Shown: positions 16,110-25,101 of the stretch, in pieces
How positions within the stretch are numbered: the first letter of the stretch is position 1
Layout: every line of letters begins with the position of its first letter
Source: Enterobacteriaceae bacterium RIT714
GTDB lineage: Bacteria > Pseudomonadota > Gammaproteobacteria > Enterobacterales > Enterobacteriaceae
Assembly: GCA_009668015.1 (NCBI GenBank)
Contig: WJYB01000003.1
Coordinates: forward strand, 124,001-188,000
Length of the DNA: 64,000 bases
Direction: 5' to 3'
Program-made: the position numbers and the translations under genes
The notes under the pieces: generated by a model
Databases searched by the model: none
Seen by the model: only the letters and a program-made list of their open reading frames with translations
What the model was told of the DNA's origin: nothing

Positions 16110-17270
16110 ATGAGCAATAACCCGTTGATTCCGCAAAGCAAACTCCCCAACCTTGGCACCACGATCTTTACGCAAATGAGCGCGCTGGCGCAGCAGCACA
16201 ACGCGATCAATCTGTCACAGGGATTCCCGGATTTTGACGGTCCTGGCTATTTACAGGAGCGTCTGGCGTATCACGTTGCGCAGGGAGCGAACCAGTACGC
16301 GCCCATGACCGGAGCGCAGCCGTTGCGTGATGCGATTGCCGAGAAGACGGCGCAGTTGTATGGCTACAAGCCTGACGCCAACAGCGAAGTGACGGTGACG
16401 GCGGGGGCAACGGAAGCGCTTTATGCGGCGATTACCGCGCTGGTACGCACCGGCGATGAGGTTATCTGCTTTGATCCGAGCTACGACAGCTACGCGCCTG
16501 CGATTGCATTGTCCGGTGGCGTGGTCAAGCGCGTCGCGCTCCAGCCGCCGTCCTTCCGCCCGGACTGGCAGGCATTTGCCGCCTTGCTCAGCGAGAAAAC
16601 CCGGCTGGTGATCCTCAATACGCCGCACAACCCGTCGGCGACGGTGTGGCAAAAAGAGGATTTTTCCGCGCTGTGGCAGGCCATCGCTGAACGGGAAATC
16701 TACGTCCTGAGTGATGAAGTGTACGAACACATCTGCTTTGCCAGCGAAGGGCACGCCAGCGTGTTGGCGCATCCGCAACTGCGTGAACGCGCGGTTGCGG
16801 TGTCATCCTTTGGCAAAACCTATCATATGACCGGCTGGAAGGTGGGTTACTGCGTGGCGCCTGCGGCGATCGGTGCTGAACTGCGTAAGGTGCACCAGTA
16901 TCTGACGTTTTCGGTCAACACGCCCGCGCAGCTGGCGCTGGCCGATATGCTGAGGGCTGAACCGGCGCATTATCGCGAGCTGCCGGCGTTTTATCGCGCG
17001 CGGCGGGATCTGTTTGTGAATGCGTTAGGCGATAGTCGTCTGGAGATCCTGCCGTGTGAAGGAACCTACTTCCTGCTGGCGGATTACAGCGCTATTTCCG
17101 AACTGGACGATGTCAGTTTCTGCCAGTGGCTGACGAAAGAAGCCGGCGTTGCCGCCATTCCGTTATCGGTATTTTGCGCCGATCCGTTTCCGCATAAACT
17201 GATTCGTCTCTGTTTTGCGAAGCAGGAATCGACGCTGTTAGCGGCGGCAGAGCGCCTGAATAAACTGTAA
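16110..17270 (+). CDS. mtnE: Methionine aminotransferase MtnE (YbdL)
   Basis: A 386-residue class I PLP aminotransferase, orthologue of E. coli YbdL, which prefers methionine, His and Phe. Here, among mtn genes with MetJ boxes, it should transaminate 2-keto-4-methylthiobutyrate to methionine, the last step of salvage. The PLP lysine is in SSFGKTYHMTGWKVGY; the cofactor-binding NTPHNPSA and the substrate arginine in KLIRLCFAK are present. The stop codon abuts the stop codon of the convergent ybdM with no base between them. Confidence 0.93.
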   Translation: MSNNPLIPQSKLPNLGTTIFTQMSALAQQHNAINLSQGFPDFDGPGYLQERLAYHVAQGANQYAPMTGAQPLRDAIAEKTAQLYGYKPDANSEVTVTAGATEALYAAITALVRTGDEVICFDPSYDSYAPAIALSGGVVKRVALQPPSFRPDWQAFAALLSEKTRLVILNTPHNPSATVWQKEDFSALWQAIAEREIYVLSDEVYEHICFASEGHASVLAHPQLRERAVAVSSFGKTYHMTGWKVGYCVAPAAIGAELRKVHQYLTFSVNTPAQLALADMLRAEPAHYRELPAFYRARRDLFVNALGDSRLEILPCEGTYFLLADYSAISELDDVSFCQWLTKEAGVAAIPLSVFCADPFPHKLIRLCFAKQESTLLAAAERLNKL

Positions 17271-17897
17271 TTACTTCACGGTCCAGGCTTCTGAATAGCG
17301 ACGGTCTGCAAACAGTTCTTGCAGGCCGTTAATCTGCTTCAGGCGCAGCACTTCATCGCAATCCATTCCCAGCTCCGCGCCAATCTTTATGTCGTCCCAG
17401 CCGAGCAAGGCCAGTTCCCGCACAATGTCAGACATGGCGTTAATCTGATGTCGTCCGCGTGCGCGGTTATGGCGGATGGTCGAAGCCATACGGTCGAACT
17501 TCTCCTGCCTCTCTTTGCGCAGACAGGTGACCGGTAAATACCCTTTTAACTGCCGTTTTATGATCGCACGGTGAGTGCCAATGTCGTGCCGGTGATAGCC
17601 ATCGACGATCTCATAATGGTGCGGTCGGTCTTCGGTCACGACGATTGGCTGCGTAAAACCATCCATCTCCAGCGATTTAAACAGCAGTTGCTTTTCGGGC
17701 GGCGCAACCGTATTGGGATTGTAATCGTTGGCGGTAATATCGGCTTGTTTAATCCACAGCACACAATCCACCGGCTGTTCGCGAAAAGGACTGATTTCGT
17801 GAATAGCTTCGCGAAAAGAATTGATAGCTTCAATTTTATTCGTTTCCGAAAGTGACTGAAGATATTTTTGCATTTCATTAATTAATCGTTGCTGCAT
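17271..17897 (-). CDS. ybdM: ParB-like nuclease-domain protein YbdM
   Basis: A 208-residue protein with a ParB/Srx-type domain (motif HYEIVDGYHRHDIG, about residues 87-100) followed by a helix-turn-helix-like segment (LALLGWDDIKIGAELGMDCDEVLRLKQ). It is the orthologue of E. coli YbdM and is always paired with ybdN; their overlap here is 16 bp. The pair resembles IbrB/IbrA, activators of immunoglobulin-binding eib genes in pathogenic E. coli. An ATG four codons earlier is possible, but GGGGGAT is correctly placed for the ATG at 17895-17897. Molecular function is not established. Confidence 0.88.
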   Translation of the reverse strand: MQQRLINEMQKYLQSLSETNKIEAINSFREAIHEISPFREQPVDCVLWIKQADITANDYNPNTVAPPEKQLLFKSLEMDGFTQPIVVTEDRPHHYEIVDGYHRHDIGTHRAIIKRQLKGYLPVTCLRKERQEKFDRMASTIRHNRARGRHQINAMSDIVRELALLGWDDIKIGAELGMDCDEVLRLKQINGLQELFADRRYSEAWTVK

Positions 17898-19105
17898 AAG
17901 ATCCCCCATTCCTTGCGTTTGGATTTAATCCGGTCACTGTAACGTTGATAATGTTTAGGTTTTGTTGGACTGAAAGATAATGCCCGACACCAATAATCAT
18001 TGCTCAGAAGCACCTTACAAACGCGTCGCCAGGACGGAATATCTTTTGTCCCCGTATCACCTTCCTGAGATTCGGGAAGATCGTTGACGCCTCTTTTTTG
18101 ATACCAGTGTAAATAGACGGCAATTTTATTGCGATAATGCTCTGAGGTGGTTCGCGGCATGCTATCGAGTAACAGCATCGCGTATTCGGACCAGGTGAGA
18201 TGGTCGGGCTTGAGTATTTTACGATGGCCGTAAAAATGGTTGTTATATCCTGCATAAATACCGCCGCACCGGACACCGCTGACGCGCTCGCACATGACTG
18301 CCCAGCGCTCTGGCTCCAGCACATGATAAAGCCATAAACCCTGGCGCTGTTCCGGGCCAAAGGGTTCGCAGATCCGCATATACCGCAGCGGGACACCGGC
18401 CTGATACATCATTTCGTACAGAGCGTTACAGCTGCTGCGGGTTTTGGCGAACCATGTCCAGATGTCGGCCGTTTTCCAGTCATACAGCGGGTAGATATAC
18501 CAGGCGTGCCCTCCGGGAGCGACGGTGGTCCAGGGTTTATCATCTGCGAAGCGCTTTTTGCGCGCATTGGCGATGGTCAGAAAACGGTTATACGACTCGT
18601 CAGCACGAATGCCAATCATCACGGCTGCGGGGCGTTTTTGGGCAAACCAGGTGGAAAATTCTCTGACAAATTCTTCGAAGGTCATCCCCTGTTTGTAAAA
18701 ATCAAAATAGGCAGGGTCGGTAATGGCATCGTCAGGAGGCTGGCGAACCCACTGGGTATCGGGTTGCCAGCATTGCCATTCGGGCTGGAACTGGGATAGT
18801 GAATTTTGGGTGGTGAGGGGCAGGGCGACCCAGAAAAAACGGTCAATGACATCGCGATACTGTGTTCGCATGTTTTCGATATGGGCGATAGTGCAGGAGA
18901 ATTGTGCCTCCCAGTCGATAAATAGCACGCAAATTTTCTTGTTGCGCTTCCGGGCTAATTGCGCCGTCAAATGCAGCATGATGGTGGAGTCTTTTCCTCC
19001 GGAAAAAGAGACACAAATCTGGGGTAAGTTATCGAGCGACCATTCGATTCTTTCTGTTGCAGCTTGCAGAACGTTAAGGTCAAGTGGGTATTTATATATA
19101 GACAT
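17882..19105 (-). CDS. ybdN: PAPS-reductase-like protein YbdN (DUF3440)
   Basis: A 407-residue orthologue of E. coli YbdN and IbrA. It has an adenine nucleotide alpha-hydrolase domain with the PP-loop SFSGGKDST near residue 35 and a C-terminal DUF3440 region. PAPS reductases use this fold, but the reductase catalytic tail is absent, so sulfate reduction is unlikely. IbrA/YbdN with IbrB/YbdM make a two-gene unit resembling the DndC-DndB/ParB logic of nucleotide-activating proteins, and a role in DNA or tRNA chemistry remains open. The ATG at 19103-19105 has a GAGGT site. Confidence 0.88.
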   Translation of the reverse strand: MSIYKYPLDLNVLQAATERIEWSLDNLPQICVSFSGGKDSTIMLHLTAQLARKRNKKICVLFIDWEAQFSCTIAHIENMRTQYRDVIDRFFWVALPLTTQNSLSQFQPEWQCWQPDTQWVRQPPDDAITDPAYFDFYKQGMTFEEFVREFSTWFAQKRPAAVMIGIRADESYNRFLTIANARKKRFADDKPWTTVAPGGHAWYIYPLYDWKTADIWTWFAKTRSSCNALYEMMYQAGVPLRYMRICEPFGPEQRQGLWLYHVLEPERWAVMCERVSGVRCGGIYAGYNNHFYGHRKILKPDHLTWSEYAMLLLDSMPRTTSEHYRNKIAVYLHWYQKRGVNDLPESQEGDTGTKDIPSWRRVCKVLLSNDYWCRALSFSPTKPKHYQRYSDRIKSKRKEWGILCSND

Positions 19106-19741
19106 GATCAACCTCATTTTGGCTTTAGGCGGCTATATACGTTTGGCGCATAAATTTATCTCTGATAGTAAAGCAAATGACCAATATGTAAAAAGAAACC
19201 GGGGAAAAATAATAATAAAATATGTTTCACGATTATAATGTTTAAACATTGATTTATTTTCATTCATAGATGTAATGCATTTTAGGAATTTCGGTCGTTA
19301 TTGGCCTTTTTTAAGACGGTGGAATAAATTAATAATAAATAAAATGAATGGGATGTTTTATTTATCAAACGGTATTTTTTTATTTCTCACTTTCTTAGTA
19401 AGAAAAAGCCTATCACAGCCATAGGCAAGAATGCCCCTGTCACGGATTGCTCAATCATGTCACCAGTGGTGTAATTCCCTCGCTGTTACAACCTTACTCA
19501 GGTGATGTAGAGCGCAACGCAACGCCAGCTTCGGCTGGCACTGAATGTACCTGCGGGGAGTTCAGGTATCAGGGCCGCCCGTTGAGGCGGCCTTTTTACG
19601 TTTGGACACTCCAAACCGCACGTAAAATTCGTTTGTTCGGGTTGTAAGGTATGGCTGATTGATTTGATACAGCAAACGCATTAGCCGCATCAGAGAAAGT
19701 TCGTTACCTTACCTCTCAACGAAAACACGGAGGAAGTACAG
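19106..19741 (+). other. Spacer between ybdN and ahpC with hairpins and a terminator
   Basis: The left 300 bp are AT-rich without a gene. From about 19400 there are hairpins GCCTAT/ATAGGC (19408-19426 region) and GCCAGC-TTCG-GCTGGC (about 19525-19540), then a strong terminator at 19573-19597. The ahpC promoter and an OxyR site must lie between the terminator and 19741, but I cannot place them with confidence. A small RNA ending at the terminator is possible. dsbG and ybdO, found here in K-12, are missing. Confidence 0.4.
19573..19597 (+). terminator. Strong rho-independent terminator upstream of ahpC
   Basis: Perfect 7-bp stem GGCCGCC/GGCGGCC with loop CGTTGA, followed by TTTTT. No protein gene on the plus strand precedes it, which suggests an untranslated transcript ends here. 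Confidence 0.8.
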
Positions 19742-20305
19742 ATGTCTTTGATTAACACTAAAATTAAACCTTTCAAAAACCAGGCGTTCAAAAACGGTGA
19801 ATTCATCGAAGTGACCGAGAAAGATACCGAAGGCCGCTGGAGCGTGTTCTTCTTCTATCCGGCCGATTTCACTTTCGTTTGCCCGACCGAACTGGGCGAC
19901 GTGGCAGATCATTACGATGAACTGCAGAAACTGGGTGTAGACGTTTACTCTGTCTCAACCGATACCCATTTCACCCACAAAGCGTGGCATGGCAGCTCTG
20001 ACACTATCGCGAAAATCAAATATGCGATGATTGGCGACCCGACTGGCGCCCTGACCCGTAACTTCGACAACATGCGTGAAGACGAAGGTCTGGCAGACCG
20101 TGCAACCTTCGTGGTTGACCCGCAGGGTATCATCCAGGCGATCGAAGTTACCGCTGAAGGTATCGGCCGTGATGCATCCGATCTGCTGCGTAAAATCAAA
20201 GCAGCGCAGTACGTGGCTTCTCACCCAGGTGAAGTATGCCCGGCTAAATGGAAAGAAGGTGAAGCGACACTGGCTCCCTCTCTGGACCTGGTTGGCAAAA
20301 TCTAA
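19742..20305 (+). CDS. ahpC: Alkyl hydroperoxide reductase subunit AhpC
   Basis: A 187-residue typical 2-Cys peroxiredoxin that reduces hydrogen peroxide and organic peroxides in the cytoplasm. The peroxidatic Cys47 is in FTFVCPTE and the resolving Cys166 in GEVCPAKW; length equals E. coli AhpC. It has a GGAGG-like site (ACACGGAGGAAG) and very codon-biased sequence, as expected of an abundant protein. ahpF follows after 150 bp, with a hairpin in between that probably lowers ahpF expression. In relatives OxyR activates the operon. Confidence 0.98.
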   Translation: MSLINTKIKPFKNQAFKNGEFIEVTEKDTEGRWSVFFFYPADFTFVCPTELGDVADHYDELQKLGVDVYSVSTDTHFTHKAWHGSSDTIAKIKYAMIGDPTGALTRNFDNMREDEGLADRATFVVDPQGIIQAIEVTAEGIGRDASDLLRKIKAAQYVASHPGEVCPAKWKEGEATLAPSLDLVGKI

Positions 20306-20350
20306 GTCTGTAAAGCCTGGCGGAACTCTGCCTGCCCGGGCCTACAACAA

Positions 20351-20368
20351 TGGGCGCGCCTGCGCCCA
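20351..20368 (+). terminator. Attenuator-like hairpin between ahpC and ahpF
   Basis: Stem TGGGCGC/GCGCCCA around GCCT, followed by TTTCATTCC. The weak T-run suggests partial termination, consistent with AhpC being made in excess of AhpF. Confidence 0.5.
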
Positions 20369-20455
20369 TTTCATTCCAGCACCATGATGCAAGTTGCATT
20401 CAGGCCGCCCGCATGAGGCAGCTTGCATGATGACGTTTTAAGAGAGGGAAGAAAA

Positions 20456-22021
20456 ATGCTCGACACTAACATGAAAACCCAGCTCAAGGCTTACCTTGAG
20501 AAACTGACCAAACCTGTTGAGTTGATTGCCACGCTGGATGACAGCGCTAAATCGGCAGAAATCAAGGAACTGCTGGCGGAAATCGCCGAACTGTCCGCGA
20601 AAGTGACGTTCAAAGAAGATAACAGCCTGGCAGTGCGTAAACCGTCATTCCTGATCACTAATCCCGGTTCGCTACAGGGGCCGCGTTTTGCCGGTTCTCC
20701 GCTGGGCCATGAATTTACTTCACTGGTGCTGGCGCTGCTGTGGACCGGCGGTCATCCGTCGAAAGAAGCCCAGACGCTGCTTGAGCAGATTCGCGACATC
20801 GACGGTGATTTCGAGTTTGAAACCTATTACTCGCTCTCATGCCATAACTGCCCGGACGTGGTGCAGGCGCTGAACCTGATGTCGGTGCTGAATCCGCGCA
20901 TTAAGCATACCGCCATCGACGGCGGCGTTTTCCAGAATGAGATCACCGATCGTAACGTGATGGGTGTACCGGCAGTGTTCATGAATGGTAAAGCGTTCGG
21001 TCAGGGGCGTATGACGCTGACCGAAATCGTTGCCAAAGTGGACACCGGCGCTGAAAAACGCGCGGCGGAAGAGCTGAATAAACGTGACGTCTATGACGTG
21101 CTGATTGTCGGCTCTGGCCCGGCGGGTGCGGCAGCTGCGGTTTATTCTGCCCGTAAAGGCATTCGTACCGGCCTGATGGGCGAACGGTTTGGCGGCCAGG
21201 TGCTGGATACTGTCGATATTGAAAACTACATCTCTGTGCCAAAGACCGAAGGTCAGAAGCTGGCGGGAGCGCTGAAAGCGCACGTCAGCGATTATGAAGT
21301 CGATGTCATTGACAGTCAGAGTGCCAGCAAACTGGTTCCGGCTGCGCAGGAAGGTGGTTTACACCAGATCGAAACGGCCTCCGGCGCGGTGCTGAAAGCG
21401 CGCAGCGTGATTATTGCCACCGGGGCAAAATGGCGCAACATGAACGTCCCAGGCGAAGATCAGTATCGCACCAAAGGCGTGACATACTGCCCACACTGCG
21501 ACGGCCCGCTGTTTAAAGGTAAACGCGTTGCGGTCATCGGCGGAGGTAACTCGGGTGTGGAAGCGGCGATTGATCTGGCGGGTATCGTTGAACATGTGAC
21601 GCTGCTGGAATTTGCCCCGGAAATGAAAGCCGATCAGGTGCTGCAGGATAAAGTGCGCAGCCTGAAGAACGTCGATATCGTGCTGAACGCGCAGACCACG
21701 GAAGTGAAAGGCGACGGCAGCAAAGTGACGGGTCTCGAGTATCGCGACCGCGTCAGCGGCGACGTCCACAACGTGGCGCTGTCGGGGATTTTTGTGCAGA
21801 TCGGTTTGCTGCCTAATACCACCTGGCTGGAAGGCGCGATTGAGCGCAACCGGATGGGCGAAATCATGATCGATGCCAAATGCGAAACCAGCGTGAAAGG
21901 GGTATTTGCGGCGGGCGATTGCACGACGGTGCCGTATAAACAGATTATCATTGCCACCGGCGAAGGGGCGAAAGCGTCATTAAGCTCGTTTGATTATCTG
22001 ATTCGCACCAAAACAGCATAA
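20456..22021 (+). CDS. ahpF: Alkyl hydroperoxide reductase subunit F (NADH-dependent)
   Basis: A 521-residue flavoprotein disulfide reductase that passes electrons from NADH to AhpC. The N-terminal tandem thioredoxin-like domain carries CHNC near residue 129; the FAD-binding [11 protein letters not shown] lies near residue 217; the redox-active CPHC of the thioredoxin-reductase-like domain is near residue 345. The start [11 protein letters not shown] matches E. coli and has a GAGGGAAG site; an upstream in-frame ATG is less likely. Followed by a bidirectional terminator shared with uspG. Confidence 0.98.
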   Translation: MLDTNMKTQLKAYLEKLTKPVELIATLDDSAKSAEIKELLAEIAELSAKVTFKEDNSLAVRKPSFLITNPGSLQGPRFAGSPLGHEFTSLVLALLWTGGHPSKEAQTLLEQIRDIDGDFEFETYYSLSCHNCPDVVQALNLMSVLNPRIKHTAIDGGVFQNEITDRNVMGVPAVFMNGKAFGQGRMTLTEIVAKVDTGAEKRAAEELNKRDVYDVLIVGSGPAGAAAAVYSARKGIRTGLMGERFGGQVLDTVDIENYISVPKTEGQKLAGALKAHVSDYEVDVIDSQSASKLVPAAQEGGLHQIETASGAVLKARSVIIATGAKWRNMNVPGEDQYRTKGVTYCPHCDGPLFKGKRVAVIGGGNSGVEAAIDLAGIVEHVTLLEFAPEMKADQVLQDKVRSLKNVDIVLNAQTTEVKGDGSKVTGLEYRDRVSGDVHNVALSGIFVQIGLLPNTTWLEGAIERNRMGEIMIDAKCETSVKGVFAAGDCTTVPYKQIIIATGEGAKASLSSFDYLIRTKTA

Positions 22022-22051
22022 TAAAAGAAAGTAAGGCTACACCTGCACAGC

Positions 22052-22076
22052 AAAAACCCCGCAAAACGGGGTTTTT
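22052..22076. terminator. Bidirectional terminator between ahpF and uspG
   Basis: AAAAACCCCG, loop CAAAA, CGGGGTTTTT: U-run on both strands, between two convergent genes. Confidence 0.9.
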
Positions 22077-22086
22077 CTTTTGCGCG

Positions 22087-22515
22087 TTAGCGCACGACCA
22101 TCACCGGGATATGGGTGTGGCGAATCACGCTGGAGGCATTTGAGCCGAGCAGGTGAGTGGAGATGGAAGGATTACGCGAACCGATAACCACCACATCGGC
22201 TTTCAGCTCACTGGCCATTTCGTTGACGGCATCGCGCACGCTGCCAAAGCGTACGTGGGTTTTAATGCGTGACGGATCGATGCTGAAATGCTCCACCATC
22301 GTTTGTAACCGCGTTTCGGCTTCGTGCTGCAGATGTTCTTCGAAGCGGCGGACATCGGCAGCGAAGCGATGCAGACTCAGGCTCGCCGACCCCGGAAGGA
22401 CGTGTAAAAGATGAATCACGCCATCCTGCTGCGCAAGAAACTCGGCGTGGCGAACGGCCTTATCGCTCAATTCCATTTCAAAAACATCAACCGGCATAAT
22501 GATTGTCTGATACAT
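22087..22515 (-). CDS. uspG: Universal stress protein UspG (YbdQ)
   Basis: A 142-residue universal stress protein. The N-terminal strand [20 protein letters not shown] and the ATP-binding C-terminal [30 protein letters not shown] (G-x2-G-x9-G-S/T type) identify the UspFG subgroup. E. coli UspG is induced by starvation and affects adhesion and motility. The ATG used has an AAGGAG site and matches the E. coli length; a frame extension of 28 codons upstream is not needed. Confidence 0.94.
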   Translation of the reverse strand: MYQTIIMPVDVFEMELSDKAVRHAEFLAQQDGVIHLLHVLPGSASLSLHRFAADVRRFEEHLQHEAETRLQTMVEHFSIDPSRIKTHVRFGSVRDAVNEMASELKADVVVIGSRNPSISTHLLGSNASSVIRHTHIPVMVVR

Positions 22516-22649
22516 ACCCGTTTCTCCTTGTTTATAAACGCTGAAATCATTCAAACATAAAATATTATGCGTTTCTGATATCTGTCCGGCACTTTTCAAG
22601 GTATTGCGTTTATTTAAGGTTTTTTACATGATTTTGCGAGGGCGGTTCA

Positions 22650-22739
22650 TTACCAGTGGCGTTCGAGATATAGCACTGCCGTGACGATAATCGCCAAAAA
22701 AATGATAAATACCAGCGATATGCCCAGTATCTCATTCAT
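22650..22739 (-). CDS. Small membrane protein (29 residues)
   Basis: ATG with GGGGA 6 bp upstream opens MNEILGISLVFIIFLAIIVT followed by AVLYLERHW and a stop. It is almost entirely one transmembrane helix with a short charged tail. It lies between uspG and rnk, where K-12 has ybdR. I do not recognise a named family, but the ribosome site and the ideal hydrophobic length argue that it is real. Confidence 0.55.
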   Translation of the reverse strand: MNEILGISLVFIIFLAIIVTAVLYLERHW

Positions 22740-22823
22740 GACCGTCCCCACGGTACCGAAACGGATTAAGCCTGGATGAAGGGGATTTTCTTCGCTATAG
22801 GAAAGATGGGTGAGTTGGCGGAA

Positions 22824-22845
22824 AGAGGATGCAGGTGCATCCTCT
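22824..22845 (-). terminator. Hairpin after rnk
   Basis: Perfect 9-bp stem AGAGGATGC/GCATCCTCT with a 4-base loop, 33 bp beyond the rnk stop. Only a short T-run (TT) follows on the minus strand. Confidence 0.45.
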
Positions 22846-22878
22846 GGGCAAAGCGTTCAGGCGCTTATTCAGAAGGGA

Positions 22879-23289
22879 TTAACGAAGGTAATCGCCCGCG
22901 GCTTCTGGCTGGTAGAGGAGTTCCAGAACTTCCAGATGCGCGGAGGTACCTCCGGGTAATTCCCAGTGAATGGTGTCGCCGGTGCGCAGGCCAAGCAACG
23001 CGGCACCAACGGGCGCCAGCACAGAAAGCTGCGTGCTGCTGTCGGTCATTTGCGCCGGATAAACCAGCGTGCGCGTGCGCTCTTCACCGCTGGTGAGATC
23101 GCGGAATTTCACCTGGCTGTTCATCGTGACCACATCATGCGGCATCGTTTCGGGCGTACACATTTGTGCCCGGTCCAGTTCCGCATTCAGCGCATCGGCG
23201 ATCGGCAGCGACGCGTATGCCGGTTTTTCCAGCAGGCGGTCGATACGTTCTGCGTCGAGTTCATTAATAATAATGGTAGGTCTGGACAT
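22879..23289 (-). CDS. rnk: Regulator of nucleoside diphosphate kinase Rnk
   Basis: A 136-residue cytoplasmic protein of the GreA/B C-terminal-like family, same length as E. coli Rnk. It has an N-terminal coiled-coil-like part and the FKBP-like GreA C-domain ([27 protein letters not shown]). Rnk binds near the RNA polymerase secondary channel without anti-pausing activity and was first found as a multicopy regulator of nucleoside diphosphate kinase and alginate in Pseudomonas. The gene is followed by a hairpin (22824-22845). Confidence 0.95.
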   Translation of the reverse strand: MSRPTIIINELDAERIDRLLEKPAYASLPIADALNAELDRAQMCTPETMPHDVVTMNSQVKFRDLTSGEERTRTLVYPAQMTDSSTQLSVLAPVGAALLGLRTGDTIHWELPGGTSAHLEVLELLYQPEAAGDYLR

Positions 23290-23341
23290 TTATTACTCCA
23301 TGTCGTTGATGCTGCGTGTCTCGCAGAAACCAATCCAAAAG

Positions 23342-23372
23342 AAAACCCTCGCCGTCTGGCAGCGAGGGTTTT
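23342..23372. terminator. Terminator-type hairpin in the rnk upstream region
   Basis: AAAACCCTCGC and GCGAGGGTTTT form an 11-bp stem with U-runs on both strands. It lies between the divergent rnk and flavin-reductase genes, 50 bp ahead of rnk, so it could attenuate rnk or insulate the two. Confidence 0.65.
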
Positions 23373-23545
23373 ATCTCTGCTGATGATACTGGCTGCGCAG
23401 GCAACTTTGAAGTGATGAATGTCACATTCATCGTGCAGATGCGGTTCTGGCGAAAAGCGCGGTCAGATCAGAATCGCAGTTGACCGTGTTTCCTGGCGCA
23501 TCGCACGGCATAATGGAGTTCTGACATCCTCACTGAGAGAGCGCT

Positions 23546-24166
23546 ATGTATTTTTATCAGCCTTCACTGGGACACGGTCTGCCGCACGATCCCCTAAATG
23601 CCATTGTTGGACCCCGACCTATCGGCTGGATTTCAAGCGAAGATCGCGACGGGCGACGCAATCTGGCGCCTTACAGCTTCTTTAATTGCTTTAACTACCA
23701 CCCGCCGATCATTGGTTTTTCCAGCAACGGCTGGAAAGACAGCGTCCGCAACATCGTGGAAACCGGTGAGTTCGTCTGGAATCTGGCGACGGTTGAGCTG
23801 GCGAGCGCGATGAATGAATCCTCCGCCTCGCTCGCGCATGATGAAGATGAGTTTTTATTTTCCGGCCTGACGCCGGTCGCCAGCCAGCTGGTGAAAGCGC
23901 CGAGAGTGGCGGAAAGCCCGGTTAATTTCGAATGTCGATTGTCACAGTGCATCCAGTTAACAGGCGCAGACGGTACGCCAATAGAGACCTGGCTGGTACT
24001 GGGGGAAGTGGTCGGGATTCATATTCGTGAGACGCTGCTGGAGGAGGGGATCTATCAAACCGCCAAAGCGAACCCGATTCTGCGTGCCGGCGGGCCGACG
24101 GCCTACTATTCCATTAGCGAGGCCCAGCGTTTTGACCTCGTGCGACCGGACGCCCGTAACCGTTAA
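23546..24166 (+). CDS. Flavin reductase-like FMN-binding protein
   Basis: A 206-residue protein of the flavin reductase-like family (DIM6/NTAB, PF01613). The N-terminus VGPRPIGWISSEDRDGRRNLAPYSFFNCFNYHPPIIGFS is the conserved FMN-binding strand set, and FECRLSQCIQL with WLVLGEVVGIHI completes the split barrel. Members reduce flavin or bind FMN and are often called YwrF-like; the physiological substrate is unknown. It is a single gene between rnk and rna, with a GAGAG-type ribosome site and REP-like DNA after it. Confidence 0.82.
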   Translation: MYFYQPSLGHGLPHDPLNAIVGPRPIGWISSEDRDGRRNLAPYSFFNCFNYHPPIIGFSSNGWKDSVRNIVETGEFVWNLATVELASAMNESSASLAHDEDEFLFSGLTPVASQLVKAPRVAESPVNFECRLSQCIQLTGADGTPIETWLVLGEVVGIHIRETLLEEGIYQTAKANPILRAGGPTAYYSISEAQRFDLVRPDARNR

Positions 24167-24202
24167 GGCGCGCCCGGCACATGCGCTGTACCGGGCGGCG
24201 GA
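24166..24202. repeat. REP-like palindrome between convergent genes
   Basis: GCGCGCCCGGCACATGCGCTGTACCGGGCGGCGG forms an imperfect palindrome filling the 36-bp gap between the flavin gene and rna. Confidence 0.55.
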
Positions 24203-25012
24203 TCAGTAGCCGACTTTGTCGATAACGAACGTTTTGCCGCAGTTGCCGGGATGGGGCTGCGGCGCAAACGACGACGCGGTCAGCGGCGCATTGATGGTGG
24301 CCGCGTTGAGTGAAATTTGTATTTCAGTCAAATAGGCGGGATTGTTGTTGCAGGTCAGTTTGAGCGCCTTGACCGCCGCCTTGCCATAGCTTTTGGCGAC
24401 GGCAGCATCAAAGGCGTTGCGGGTCACCGCTTTGCCATAGTTATCGTTAAGAAACTGGCCCAGCGCGCTGCTTTTTACTTCCTGATTCATCCGCACCATG
24501 GTGCCAAAGTAGGCGTCGGGATCGAAGCCAAAACAGACACCATGTTTGGCATATTCGTAGCGCTCAAGACAGGAGTTACCGCCGGCCCCCGGCATCATGC
24601 TGCTGAGTTTCGCTGCGGATTCCAGCGAAAGCCCGGTTTCTGCCGCGGCGCATTTTCGGCGGGCGTTGGCTTCGGCCATATTAGGAACAGGGCGAGTGGC
24701 GCAGCCAAAACGCATCCAGCGGCGATTGTCTACCCCGCGAGAGGCGATGGATTTTGGCAGGCTCGGCCACAGGCCATGAACGGTGAGAAAATCAGTTTTG
24801 GTCTGACTCTCTTTTTGCAGGCGACATTCATCAGGCTCGTTGCGATTGCGATCGTGCATACTCTGGCAAAAACCGGTCTGCCACGACAGCGCAAGGACAT
24901 AGCGATCAAAATCCGCGTATTGCGTCGCCTGAAGGGGAGTGGCCTGGCTGGAGAGGGCAAACAGTGCCAGGGCCATGGCGCTTATCCGGCTAACGATATC
25001 CTTCCTGAACAT
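24203..25012 (-). CDS. rna: Ribonuclease I (RNase T2 family)
   Basis: A 269-residue periplasmic RNase of the T2 family, with a signal peptide (about the first 24 residues) and several cysteines for disulfides. The two catalytic segments are visible: CAS I VHGLWPSL with its His, and CAS II EYAKHGVC with Glu-x-x-Lys-His. The enzyme degrades RNA without base preference and also yields 2',3'-cyclic nucleotides. Similar in length to E. coli Rna (268). The cit genes adjacent in E. coli are absent here. Confidence 0.96.
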   Translation of the reverse strand: MFRKDIVSRISAMALALFALSSQATPLQATQYADFDRYVLALSWQTGFCQSMHDRNRNEPDECRLQKESQTKTDFLTVHGLWPSLPKSIASRGVDNRRWMRFGCATRPVPNMAEANARRKCAAAETGLSLESAAKLSSMMPGAGGNSCLERYEYAKHGVCFGFDPDAYFGTMVRMNQEVKSSALGQFLNDNYGKAVTRNAFDAAVAKSYGKAAVKALKLTCNNNPAYLTEIQISLNAATINAPLTASSFAPQPHPGNCGKTFVIDKVGY

Positions 25013-25063
25013 TTGAATTCCTGATGATTAAAGGCAAATTAATTCCAGGACTTATTAAAGCAC

Positions 25064-25087
25064 AAAAAGCGCCCGCAGGCGCTTTTT
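25064..25087 (-). terminator. Terminator of dcuC
   Basis: AAAAAGCGCC, loop CGCA, GGCGCTTTTT: 10-bp stem, 15 bp after the dcuC stop codon. Its T-run is good on both strands. Confidence 0.88.
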
Positions 25088-25101
25088 GACAGGGGCAAGG
25101 G

